The notes beneath the pieces were generated by a model, which saw nothing but the letters and a program-made list of their open reading frames with translations, made no database searches and was not told where the DNA came from. A program made the translations under genes and the position numbers. A DNA stretch of 35,666 nucleotides from an uncultured bacterium. Its GTDB lineage: Bacteria; Cyanobacteriota; Vampirovibrionia; Gastranaerophilales; Gastranaerophilaceae. Location of the stretch: positions 1 through 35,666 of the forward strand of contig CASEVT010000090.1 of assembly GCA_949291445.1 (NCBI GenBank). Direction: 5' to 3'. This document shows positions 23,432 through 32,196 of the stretch, piece by piece. Numbering within the stretch: position 1 is the stretch's first letter; each line of letters begins with the position of its first letter.

Positions 23432-25597
23432 GTGAAAAAATCAGTTGCAACATTATTAATATCCGGAATATTATTATTGGGCGTAAAGGCGATCGGTGCG
23501 GAGATGGTTGACTACCCTCAGTACTCTTCGAATACTCCGGCTCCCCAGCCTATAAAGGCAGAAAAATTTGAAAAACCAAAAAGAAAAAAATTCTTCTCCA
23601 TACTTGAACGAAATAAAAATTCTGATAAAAATGAACTTAATATCGAAAAACAAAACCAATCAAAAGAATTAAAAGAGTTAAAAGAATCGGAGGAGATTAA
23701 AGATACACAAAAAATTGATGCGGAATCAAAACAGGACACTCAGGAGACTAAACAGCCTTCGCAACCGGAATTTGATAACTCGTATTTCGAAAAGAACGGG
23801 ATGGTAGAATTTAAGAGTCGGACGAAACGTTCGGATGAACCTGTTGTGAACGAAGGTGAAACGACCAATGTTTTGGTTGACAGTGACACGATAGAATATT
23901 TTCCGGAACGCCACGAGTTTGAGGCGTTGGGGAATGCAAAAGTTACGTTCACCAGTGAGAATTCAACCCTGACTGCGGATAAGATTATTTTCAACCACGA
24001 TACAAATTATATAAAAGCCTATGACAATGTTGTACTGATGAAAGAAGGTCAGAAGGTGTTTGGCGATTATATGCAGGTAAACTTGAATGATGAAAATGCA
24101 TTGATTTCAAAACCTGTTATGTCGCATATGAATATAAGAATTACCGCAAAAGTTGCGAACGTGAACAGGGCGAAAACCGAGGCATTGGAAGGTAATGCGA
24201 AATTTACGGACAGTCAGGTTTTTCATATGGTTAACCGTTCAATATTCGGTTTTGAAAATCCCCCTATGGATACCGAAGATGACAAGTTTTATCTGCTTAA
24301 AGAAAAATATAACAATGAGTGGAAAATAAAATCAAAAGTTATAATTGTCGATAGTTACAAGGATAGAGATATTGTAACCATTAAAGATGCCGATGTGTAT
24401 TTGAAAGATTTAAAAGTTGCAAGAACAGGCAAAATAAAAGTATATACCGACAAGGAACAGAACTATGTGGAAACGAATTTGTTAGAATTTGGTTCGATAA
24501 GAAACATGGGTATGTATTTATCCCCCGGATATGTAGTGCCGTTACCGTTTGCCTCAACATTAAAAATCGGACCTGCATTGGGTTATAAAAGCGGGATTGG
24601 ATTTGGCGGATTAGCAAGATTTCAAAATGCCTATAACCGTACAGATTTTGGATACACAACCGCAACAACCAGACCGGTAATGCGTGGTGAACATCATTTT
24701 AACGACAAATTATGGTTGCAATATGGTATTAATGCGTATATGAATGAATGGTGGATGGGTGGCAGAATGCCAGAATTCGGTACGCAATTGGTATATTCTG
24801 AACCTTTTGAGAATGAAGATTTAAAGTTGAAATTTGAAAATCGATTTGCAGGCGGTATATATAGAGATTGGGGAGATGGGTTTACCACAGCCAGATTCCG
24901 CTGGATGACAAGTACTGATAAAGGTATTTATGAATATAAAAACTCTGACAAAAAGTTTGCATTAAATTTTGGTGTTCAAGTCCAATCTAATGCAAGCGTA
25001 TACGGCACCGGTGACACATACGGATTGATAAGAACAGGTCCGTATTTGAAAACTCAATATCGCGGTTGGCAACAGTATGCCGCATATCATATAGGCGGGG
25101 AGGCTGGCCAGTCACCATTTTGGTTTGATAAGTTCTTCTATAGTAAATCAAGCGTAATGCTCGGTGAAGCGCTGCGTATTAATAAATATTTGACACTTAT
25201 GTATTCTGCAATAATAGCGTTGGCAGATACGCCTGATAACAGAATGTTGCAGGAAAACAGATTCTACATAGTCGTTGGTCCGGATGACTTCAAGGTGCTT
25301 CTGGGCTATGACGCTTACAGGCAAACGACGACTTTCGGATTTAACATGGCGGTAGGCTCGGATAATTCCGAATTGGATTTTCAACGCTTGATACTTAATG
25401 ATATAGACAATCTCGGCAAGGTCGATACAAAACGTAAAGCAAAACTTAAAAAAGATGAACCGAATAAAGATGAGAAAAAATCAGATACATCAAACAATGC
25501 TGATAAATCGGTGCGTGAATATGAAGAATTTACACCGGCATATAATATGCTTAACAACATGTTGAATCCTGCCGGTATACGACCGCCAAACTATTAG
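23432..25597 (+). CDS. LptD/OstA-like outer membrane protein
   Basis: LptD is the outer membrane barrel that inserts lipopolysaccharide. The 721-residue product has a GTG start with AAAAGGATTTAC before it and a signal peptide (1-23, ending IGA). A charged linker (about 45-105) has many K, E and Q residues. An OstA-like domain follows (about 135-250), with the repeated strand pattern VLVDSDTIEYFPE and ALGNAKVTFTSENSTLTADK. The C-terminal half (about 350-680) alternates hydrophobic and polar residues with many aromatics, as in a beta-barrel. The domain is shorter and the barrel more divergent than in proteobacterial LptD, as in cyanobacterial homologues. It ends in a low-complexity tail. The gene indicates an outer membrane. 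Confidence 0.8.
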   Translation: MKKSVATLLISGILLLGVKAIGAEMVDYPQYSSNTPAPQPIKAEKFEKPKRKKFFSILERNKNSDKNELNIEKQNQSKELKELKESEEIKDTQKIDAESKQDTQETKQPSQPEFDNSYFEKNGMVEFKSRTKRSDEPVVNEGETTNVLVDSDTIEYFPERHEFEALGNAKVTFTSENSTLTADKIIFNHDTNYIKAYDNVVLMKEGQKVFGDYMQVNLNDENALISKPVMSHMNIRITAKVANVNRAKTEALEGNAKFTDSQVFHMVNRSIFGFENPPMDTEDDKFYLLKEKYNNEWKIKSKVIIVDSYKDRDIVTIKDADVYLKDLKVARTGKIKVYTDKEQNYVETNLLEFGSIRNMGMYLSPGYVVPLPFASTLKIGPALGYKSGIGFGGLARFQNAYNRTDFGYTTATTRPVMRGEHHFNDKLWLQYGINAYMNEWWMGGRMPEFGTQLVYSEPFENEDLKLKFENRFAGGIYRDWGDGFTTARFRWMTSTDKGIYEYKNSDKKFALNFGVQVQSNASVYGTGDTYGLIRTGPYLKTQYRGWQQYAAYHIGGEAGQSPFWFDKFFYSKSSVMLGEALRINKYLTLMYSAIIALADTPDNRMLQENRFYIVVGPDDFKVLLGYDAYRQTTTFGFNMAVGSDNSELDFQRLILNDIDNLGKVDTKRKAKLKKDEPNKDEKKSDTSNNADKSVREYEEFTPAYNMLNNMLNPAGIRPPNY

Positions 25598-25609
25598 AAG
25601 GTGTCGGGA

Positions 25610-25636
25610 TTGAAATATAAAAGTTTGTAGTATAAT
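25610..25636 (+). promoter_or_regulatory. Possible promoter of accD
   Basis: TTGAAA (25610-25615) and a perfect TATAAT (25631-25636) are separated by only 15 bases, shorter than usual. It lies about 65 bases before the accD start. Confidence 0.45.
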
Positions 25637-25699
25637 GTACAAAAGAAGTTATTGGATATAAAAATAATTTAAAAAATACCGTTACAAGGGGAATTTTTA

Positions 25700-26563
25700 A
25701 TGACATTACAAGATTGGTTCGAGATACGAAAAGAACAACAAAATGCGGCACGTCCTGCAGAAGTAAAGATTGATGATAATATAGGGAAACTCTGGGTTAA
25801 ATGTTTCAATTGCAATGCGCAATTGCCGAAAAAAGAGTTGGAATCTCATATGATGGTATGTCCGCAATGCGGCTATCATTTTAGGATAAATGCCAGAACC
25901 AGAATATATCAGTTGTTTGATGAAAATAGTTTCGAAGAGTATTTTTCAAATATTTCACCGTCTGATCCGTTGAATTTTGTGGATACGGAATCGTATAAGG
26001 TTCGTCAGGATAGGGCTAAGGCATCAACAAGCCTTAATGATGCGGTTATTACCGGAATTGGAGAGGTAAACGGCGAAAAGGTTGCCTGTGCAGTGATGGA
26101 TTTTGAGTATATGGGTGGCTCTATGGGCAGTGTTGTTGGCGAAAAAATTACGCTGATGATGGAAGAAGCTATAAAACAGAAATTGCCGATGGTTGTGGTA
26201 ACTGCATCAGGCGGCGCAAGAATGCAAGAAAGTGTGTTGAGTCTTATGCAAATGGCAAAGACGAGCTGTGCGGTTGCACGTTTAAATGAAGCCGGAATTT
26301 TGTATATAACAATTTTAACCGATCCGACATACGGTGGTGTTACGGCAAGTTTTGGTACATTGGGCGATATAATAATTGCAGAACAAGGTGCAAGAGTAGG
26401 ATTTGCAGGAAGACGCGTAATTGAACAGACGATCAGGCAAAAACTTCCGGCTGATTTTCAAACAGCTGAGTATCTGATGAAACATGGTCAAGTTGATGTT
26501 ATATCTAAAAGGTCTGATTTGAAAAATACGTTAGCGAAAATTTTGAAAATCCACAAGCATTAG
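25700..26563 (+). CDS. accD: Acetyl-CoA carboxylase carboxyltransferase subunit beta
   Basis: AccD and AccA form the carboxyltransferase that makes malonyl-CoA for fatty acid synthesis. The 287-residue product has the N-terminal zinc ribbon, CFNCNAQLP and CPQCGYHFR, two CxxC pairs about 20 residues apart. The crotonase-like core includes MDFEYMGGSMGSVVGEK, ASGGARMQESVLSLMQMAK, and DPTYGGVTASF. AAGGGGAA precedes the ATG. accA follows after 13 bases, so the two are made from one transcript. Confidence 0.96.
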   Translation: MTLQDWFEIRKEQQNAARPAEVKIDDNIGKLWVKCFNCNAQLPKKELESHMMVCPQCGYHFRINARTRIYQLFDENSFEEYFSNISPSDPLNFVDTESYKVRQDRAKASTSLNDAVITGIGEVNGEKVACAVMDFEYMGGSMGSVVGEKITLMMEEAIKQKLPMVVVTASGGARMQESVLSLMQMAKTSCAVARLNEAGILYITILTDPTYGGVTASFGTLGDIIIAEQGARVGFAGRRVIEQTIRQKLPADFQTAEYLMKHGQVDVISKRSDLKNTLAKILKIHKH

Positions 26564-26576
26564 GAATACTAAGAAG

Positions 26577-27527
26577 ATGATGAGATTAGATTTTGAAAAA
26601 CCGATTATAAAAATAGAAGAAAAGATAGAAGAATTGAAAAAAATGAGTGCAGAATCCGGCATTGATTTATCAAAGGAAGTGGAGACTTTCGAAACTCAGG
26701 CTCAAGAATATAAAAAAGAGCTGTACGAGAACCTTGCGCCAATCCAGAAACTTCAAATAGCCAGACATCCTAATCGTCCAAACTTTTTGGATTATGTTCA
26801 ATTGATTACAACAGATTTTATAGAAATGCACGGAGACCGAGAAGGTAGTGACGATAGAGCAATAATTGGCGGTATAGCTAAAATTGATGAACAGCCTGTT
26901 ATGATTGTGGGTACCGTGAAAGGTAAGTCAACAAAAGAGAATTTGGAATATAATTTTGGTATGCCGCAGCCACAAGGATATAGAAAGGCATTGAGGCTGT
27001 TTGAACATGCAAATAGGTTCGGGCTTCCGATAGTTACCCTGATTGATACTCCGGGTGCGTATCCTGGGATTAAGGCTGAAGAACAAGGTCAAGGTATTGC
27101 TATTGCAGTGAATTTGAAAGAGATGGCAAAATTGAGAGTGCCCATAGTTGCGGTTATTACCGGCGAGGGTTGCTCCGGTGGAGCGCTCGGGCTTGCTGTT
27201 GCGAATCGTGTTTTGGTTCTTGAACATGCATATTATACAGTAATCTCACCTGAAGGTTGCGCGTCTATTCTCTGGCGTGATGCCGCTAAGGCTGCAGATG
27301 CTGCTAATGCTTTGAAAATTACCAGCAAAGATTTATTGCAGTTGGAAATAATTGACGGTGTGGTTAAGGAACCTCTGGGCGGGGCTCATTATGATTATGA
27401 GTTTATTGGTAATGAGCTTAAAAAAGAGATTTTAAAATCTCTTGATGAACTTAAATCTATGTCAGAAGAAGAATTGAGAAATGACAGGTATGATAAGTTC
27501 AGACGAATGGGTGTTTTTAACAGCTAG
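26577..27527 (+). CDS. accA: Acetyl-CoA carboxylase carboxyltransferase subunit alpha
   Basis: This is the partner of AccD. The 316-residue product starts RLDFEKPIIKIEEKIEELK and has the family core HGDREGSDD, GTVKGKSTKENLEYNFGMP, DTPGAYPGIKAEEQGQ, TGEGCSGGALG and the SPEGCASILWRD segment. Two adjacent ATG codons (26577 and 26580) could serve as the start. It sits between accD and prmA, 13 and 20 bases away. Confidence 0.96.
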   Translation: MMRLDFEKPIIKIEEKIEELKKMSAESGIDLSKEVETFETQAQEYKKELYENLAPIQKLQIARHPNRPNFLDYVQLITTDFIEMHGDREGSDDRAIIGGIAKIDEQPVMIVGTVKGKSTKENLEYNFGMPQPQGYRKALRLFEHANRFGLPIVTLIDTPGAYPGIKAEEQGQGIAIAVNLKEMAKLRVPIVAVITGEGCSGGALGLAVANRVLVLEHAYYTVISPEGCASILWRDAAKAADAANALKITSKDLLQLEIIDGVVKEPLGGAHYDYEFIGNELKKEILKSLDELKSMSEEELRNDRYDKFRRMGVFNS

Positions 27528-27547
27528 GTGAATTGGAGTCGGTTTAA

Positions 27548-28459
27548 TTGAAAGATTATTACGAAATATCCGTGAGGATTAACCCTTCTGCTATAGAACT
27601 TGTAACAGAAGTGTTTTTTGAGCATTTTGAGTGTGAAGGGGTTGTGCAGGCTGAAGAAAAATGGAAGGATCTCAAGTTAATTGAGACTACAAATAATATA
27701 GCAAAGGGGTATGTTTTATTTGAAGAAGAAAAATTTGCGCCATTAGATATACAAAAAATATTTTATGAAGCAAAAGATTCGCTGATGGAGTTGGGGTTTA
27801 CCGATGAAGAACTCGGTGAGTGGTCTGTTCAGGTTAAAAAAGTTATTAATCAGGATTGGTCAAAAAAATGGAAAGAGCACTGGAAGCCTACAAGAGCGTC
27901 CGAGCATGTTATAATTTGTCCTACCTGGGAACAGTGTAGTATTGAAAAAGGTGAAATATTAATTAATTTGGATCCCGGCTCTGCCTTCGGAACTGGCACA
28001 CATGCTACGACACAATTGTGTATCCGTGCTATTGAAAAATATATGCCTAAAGGCGCTGTGATGGCGGATATTGGTACCGGTTCGGGTATTTTAGCGATTA
28101 CTGCAATTAAATGCGGCGCGCAAAGGGCTGTGGGTGTTGATAATGATCCGCTCGTAATCGATGTGGCGATTGATAATGCTCAGGTTAACCATGTTTATAA
28201 CAAGATTGAATTTTCTCACAAGACGGCTGATGAATTGCAGGAAAAATTTGATTTTGTTGCGGCAAATATTCTTCATAATGTGCTTGCCGAAATTATGGGG
28301 GATTTGAAAAAGTTGATGAAACCTGAGGCAAAAATGGTTTTGAGCGGGATATTGGACGAAAAACAACAGGTCGTTCTGGATGCAATATCTAAACATGGGC
28401 TTAAAGTTGTTGAAATTTTGTCGCAGGAAAATTGGGTCGGGATTGTCGTATCTCTTTGA
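27548..28459 (+). CDS. prmA: Ribosomal protein L11 methyltransferase
   Basis: PrmA methylates lysines and the N-terminus of ribosomal protein L11. The 303-residue product has a substrate-recognition domain (1-110) and a class I methyltransferase domain with LDPGSAFGTGTHATTQL, ADIGTGSGILAITAI (SAM binding), GVDNDPLVIDVA and AANILHNVLAEI. The last motif is the PrmA form of the catalytic NxLxxxL. The start is TTG, with GGAG nine bases upstream. Confidence 0.93.
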   Translation: MKDYYEISVRINPSAIELVTEVFFEHFECEGVVQAEEKWKDLKLIETTNNIAKGYVLFEEEKFAPLDIQKIFYEAKDSLMELGFTDEELGEWSVQVKKVINQDWSKKWKEHWKPTRASEHVIICPTWEQCSIEKGEILINLDPGSAFGTGTHATTQLCIRAIEKYMPKGAVMADIGTGSGILAITAIKCGAQRAVGVDNDPLVIDVAIDNAQVNHVYNKIEFSHKTADELQEKFDFVAANILHNVLAEIMGDLKKLMKPEAKMVLSGILDEKQQVVLDAISKHGLKVVEILSQENWVGIVVSL

Positions 28460-28494
28460 TTTTACGTGCTTCAAGATTGCCTGATTTAGGAGGT

Positions 28495-28523
28495 TTGAAT
28501 TTAAAAGCTTTTTTTAGTAAAAT
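28495..28523 (+). promoter_or_regulatory. Promoter of murF-mraY-murD-ftsW-murG
   Basis: TTGAAT (28495-28500) and TAAAAT (28518-28523) are 17 bases apart. The predicted start near 28530 leaves a leader of about 18 bases before the ATG at 28548 and almost none before the GTG at 28536. Confidence 0.65.
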
Positions 28524-28547
28524 CTGTGTTAACGAGTGGCTGCTGAT

Positions 28548-29873
28548 ATGAAATTTAGTGTAGATGAATTAAAAAAAGCTTGTGAGGCTAAGATAATCAG
28601 AGGGGTTACTGCATCGGACAAATTTTTTGTATGTACCGATACACGTAAGATAAAAGGCGGTGAAATCTTTTTGCCGTTGAGCGGTGCGAATTTTAACGGG
28701 CATGATTTTATAGAAACTGCGCTGAAAAATGGTGCGGCGGGCTATTTTAGCGCAAAGAAAAATTTGCTGTTTAAGGATGCAAGGGTAATATTGGAAGTAA
28801 AAGATCCGCTACAAGCTTATTTAAGGCTTGCATCGTATTACAAAAAGAGTATAAATCCGATAACAGTCGCAATTACCGGAAGTTCAGGTAAAACTACAAC
28901 AAAAGAAATGATGGCGTCAGTTTTGGGTGAAAAGTTTAAAATACACAAATCTGCACTCAATCATAACAATGAAATAGGTTTGTGTGAAACAATGCTTACA
29001 ATGCCTGAAGATACCGAAGTTTTGATTGTTGAGATGGGAATGCGTGGTTTGGGTGAGATAAAGTTGCTTTCGGATTTTGCGGGGCCTGATCTTGCGGTCA
29101 TAGTTAACAGCGGAACATCGCACATCGGCAGATTGGGTTCTGTGGAAAATATTGCAAAAGCCAAATGCGAAATTACATCGGGTTTGCACGCCGAGGGTAT
29201 GTTGATTGCGCAGGATAATGAGTTGATAAAAAAATCAAATACTTATAAGGGTCGTGTTTTATATTTGAATCCGAAGTCTGATGATTTGCAAATATTATCG
29301 ATTAACAAGGAAGGTTCTGATTTTGCGTATAAAAATAATGAGTACCATCTTAATGTTGAGGGTGAGCATAATATACAAAATGCGCTTTTCGTTATCGAAG
29401 CCGCAACAAATCTGGGTATGAACCCTTCGGATATCGCTGAGGGGTTGAGAAAGTATAAATCAATATCACAAAGATGGGAAGTTGAAGAAGTTCGTGGTTT
29501 TCATGTAATTAATGATAGTTATAATGCCAATCCTGATTCTGTTAAAGCTTCGTTAAGAACATTCTTAAACCTTTATGAAAGCCCCAAAATGGTTGTATTG
29601 GGAGATATGGGTGAGCTTGGGGAGAGGGAAGTTTTTTACCACGAGCAAATTGGCAAGTTTTTAAATGATTACGATGATGTAAAGTTAGTCACGGTAGGGA
29701 AATTGGCAGGTCATATTGCGTCGGCATTTGAGCGTGAGTCAGTAAGTTTTGAGAAAAATGAAGATGCGGCTAAATATATCTTTGAAAATGCGCAAGAAGG
29801 TACTACAATACTTTTAAAAGCTTCGAGATTTATGAAGTTTGAACAGATAATTGAGGAGTTAAAACGCTTATGA
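28548..29873 (+). CDS. murF: UDP-MurNAc-tripeptide--D-Ala-D-Ala ligase
   Basis: MurF adds the D-Ala-D-Ala dipeptide and completes the cytoplasmic peptidoglycan precursor. From the ATG at 28548 it has 441 residues. It shows the Mur ligase ATP-binding motif ITGSSGKTTTKEMM, the central SALNHNNEIGLCETML, the NSGTSHIGRLGS region, and the C-terminal NDSYNANPDSVKASL. A GTG four codons upstream (28536) lacks a ribosome binding site and is too close to the predicted transcription start. The stop overlaps the mraY start by four bases. Confidence 0.95.
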   Translation: MKFSVDELKKACEAKIIRGVTASDKFFVCTDTRKIKGGEIFLPLSGANFNGHDFIETALKNGAAGYFSAKKNLLFKDARVILEVKDPLQAYLRLASYYKKSINPITVAITGSSGKTTTKEMMASVLGEKFKIHKSALNHNNEIGLCETMLTMPEDTEVLIVEMGMRGLGEIKLLSDFAGPDLAVIVNSGTSHIGRLGSVENIAKAKCEITSGLHAEGMLIAQDNELIKKSNTYKGRVLYLNPKSDDLQILSINKEGSDFAYKNNEYHLNVEGEHNIQNALFVIEAATNLGMNPSDIAEGLRKYKSISQRWEVEEVRGFHVINDSYNANPDSVKASLRTFLNLYESPKMVVLGDMGELGEREVFYHEQIGKFLNDYDDVKLVTVGKLAGHIASAFERESVSFEKNEDAAKYIFENAQEGTTILLKASRFMKFEQIIEELKRL

Positions 29874-30835
29874 TATTAGTTCCGGTGGCAGGTTTAATAG
29901 CTTTCGTGTTGTCACTATTATTGGGTGTTGCGTATATAGAATTTTTGAAGAAAAAGATGTTCAACCAGTATATATTGGAAGATGCACCGGAAACACATAT
30001 GAAAAAAAGCGGTACCCCGACAACAGGCGGAGTGTTTATAGTTTTGGCTTCAGTGTTGGCGGCGGTGATCGGGTTGTTTATGGCGGAAAAGACTTCCGCA
30101 GGAGCTTTTTTACTGTTGATAACTTACGTTTTTTACATGTTTGCAGGATTTCAGGATGATATACAAAAAATACACAATCATCAAAATAAAGGTTTGACTC
30201 CCAGAGGCAAATTGTTTTTGCAGATAGTAATCTCAGTGCTTCCTGTTTTATTCGTTACGATAAGCGGAAGAACGTTTGTCACATTTGGTGAGTATACGCT
30301 AAATTTGGGTTGGTTGTACCCGTTATTCGGTATATTTTTGATAACCGGTGTTTCTAATGCTGTCAATCTTACTGACGGATTGGACGGTCTGGCTGCTTCA
30401 AATATGGTGATTGCACTGATTGCGTTAGTCTTGATTAATTTGATAATGGGGAATGTGGATATTGCGATAATCTGTGCTGCAATAGCCGGTGCTTGTTTGG
30501 GATTTTTGTATTTTAATAAGTATCCTGCCAGAGTTTTTATGGGGGATACCGGTTCATTGGCATTGGGCGGTGTGTTAGGAACAATTGCCGTTATGGGAAA
30601 GTTTGAATTGTGGCTGATACCTATTGGTATAGTTTTTCTTTGTGAGACTTTATCGGTTATTATTCAGGTGACAAGTTTTAAACTTACCGGAAAGCGAGTT
30701 TTCAAGATGTCGCCTATACATCATCATTTTGAGCTTTTGGGATGGAATGAGAAAAAAATAGTATTAGTTTTTAGTTTAACTACATTAATTTTTTGTGTCG
30801 GTGCGGTTTTGTTGTTCTGGAAATTGAACGGGTAA
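29870..30835 (+). CDS. mraY: Phospho-N-acetylmuramoyl-pentapeptide-transferase
   Basis: MraY moves phospho-MurNAc-pentapeptide onto undecaprenyl phosphate at the inner membrane to form lipid I. The 321-residue product is polytopic, with about ten hydrophobic segments. It carries KKSGTPTTGGV, the aspartates in GFQDD, NLTDGLDGLA, FMGDTGSLALGG and the IHHHFE motif that is specific to MraY over WecA-type enzymes. GAGGAG within murF precedes the ATG, and the ATGA overlap suggests coupled translation. Confidence 0.96.
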   Translation: MILVPVAGLIAFVLSLLLGVAYIEFLKKKMFNQYILEDAPETHMKKSGTPTTGGVFIVLASVLAAVIGLFMAEKTSAGAFLLLITYVFYMFAGFQDDIQKIHNHQNKGLTPRGKLFLQIVISVLPVLFVTISGRTFVTFGEYTLNLGWLYPLFGIFLITGVSNAVNLTDGLDGLAASNMVIALIALVLINLIMGNVDIAIICAAIAGACLGFLYFNKYPARVFMGDTGSLALGGVLGTIAVMGKFELWLIPIGIVFLCETLSVIIQVTSFKLTGKRVFKMSPIHHHFELLGWNEKKIVLVFSLTTLIFCVGAVLLFWKLNG

Positions 30836-30840
30836 TTGTT

Positions 30841-32196
30841 ATGAAAAGAAATTGGTTTGATAAAAAAGTATTGATATTAGGATTGTCTAAAAGCGGGATG
30901 GCAGCTGCGGAGTATTTAAGTTCTAAGGGTGCTGATTGTTATATCACCGAAAAAAAAGATTACGAAGAAAAAATGTCATCGGATCTGGCACGAATGGAGA
31001 GTTTGGGTATAAAAGTCGAGTTCGGTCGTCACAGTGAGGAGTTTTTAGAGGGTGTGTATCTTGCTGTAACAAGCCCCGGTATTGCGCCGGCTGCTGAAAT
31101 TTTTTCAAGATTGAAAGAAAAGAAAATACCTGTTGTAAGTGAAATTGAACTTGCGTTCAAAGAGACAGGAGTTCCGTTTGTGGCGATCACCGGTACTAAC
31201 GGCAAAACAACTACGACTATGCTCACGGCTGCTGTTTTAAGCAGTGAATATAAGGCTTTTGAATGCGGCAATATAGGTATACCGCCTACGTCTTTGTTGT
31301 CTGAAAGTGAGGCGGATTATTATGTATGTGAGGTTAGTTCGTTCCAACTTCAATATAGCAAATGTTTTCGCCCACAGATTGCTGTGTGGATGAATTTTAC
31401 GCCTGATCATATAGATTGGCACGGTGGTTTGGAGAATTATTTTGCGGCGAAGGCAAGTTTGTTTGCTGAAGACAAAATGCCTGCATTTGCCGTTTTTAAT
31501 GCTTTGGATGAGAGAGTTTACCGGTTTGCTCAAAGTTATAATGGTGAAAAATTCTATTTCGGCAAGGAGTTTGAAAAGAATTGTGCTTATATAAAAGATC
31601 GGGCAATATATTTTAAAAGAAAACCTGATGAAGAGGAAAAAATTATTGATTTAGATCAGATCCAGCTGGTTGGTGAGCACAATTACCAGAACGTTATGGC
31701 ATCGGTGATATGTGCAAAGCTTGTCGGCATAAGCAATGAGCACATATCAGCCGCAATAAAAGAGTTTGCGCCGCCGGAGCACCGTTGCGAATATGTCGGA
31801 ACAATTCAAGGAAAGTTGGTTTATAACGATTCTAAGGCAACGAATCCTGAGGCTTCTATTTTTGCGCTAAAGTCATTTTCAGGCAAAACGGTGACTTTGA
31901 TCGCCGGCGGGCGTGATAAAAACACGGATTTGACCCAGATGTGCAATGTTATGAAAGAGTGTGTTCACGATGTAGTTCTTTTGGGTGAAGCTAAAGAGCG
32001 TTTCGAGACGGAATTTAGACGTTTAGGATATAATAATATTTTAATTGCGGACAGTTTTAATGAGGCTGTAGATAAGGCATTTGAGTTGCAGAATGAAGTT
32101 GTGCTGTTGTCTCCGGCGTGTGCAAGTTTTGATATGTTTTCGGGATATGAAGAGCGAGGAAGAGTGTTTAAGGATTATGTCTTATCGAAGAAGTAG
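30841..32196 (+). CDS. murD: UDP-N-acetylmuramoylalanine--D-glutamate ligase
   Basis: MurD adds D-glutamate to UDP-MurNAc-L-alanine. From the ATG at 30841 the product has 451 residues with the N-terminal Rossmann motif LILGLSKSGMAAAEYL, the ATP loop ITGTNGKTTTT, NFTPDHIDWHGGLENY, and the C-terminal NDSKATNPEA and LIAGGRDKNTDL. The frame is open upstream within mraY, but that stretch does not resemble MurD. The ribosome binding site is weak, so coupling to mraY five bases away is likely. The 3' end overlaps ftsW. Confidence 0.95.
   Translation: MKRNWFDKKVLILGLSKSGMAAAEYLSSKGADCYITEKKDYEEKMSSDLARMESLGIKVEFGRHSEEFLEGVYLAVTSPGIAPAAEIFSRLKEKKIPVVSEIELAFKETGVPFVAITGTNGKTTTTMLTAAVLSSEYKAFECGNIGIPPTSLLSESEADYYVCEVSSFQLQYSKCFRPQIAVWMNFTPDHIDWHGGLENYFAAKASLFAEDKMPAFAVFNALDERVYRFAQSYNGEKFYFGKEFEKNCAYIKDRAIYFKRKPDEEEKIIDLDQIQLVGEHNYQNVMASVICAKLVGISNEHISAAIKEFAPPEHRCEYVGTIQGKLVYNDSKATNPEASIFALKSFSGKTVTLIAGGRDKNTDLTQMCNVMKECVHDVVLLGEAKERFETEFRRLGYNNILIADSFNEAVDKAFELQNEVVLLSPACASFDMFSGYEERGRVFKDYVLSKK

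Noticed and set aside
28495-28550. Short leader peptide starting TTG behind AGGAGG before murF
   Set aside because: The start is one base from AGGAGG, too close for translation, and the same bases form the promoter.
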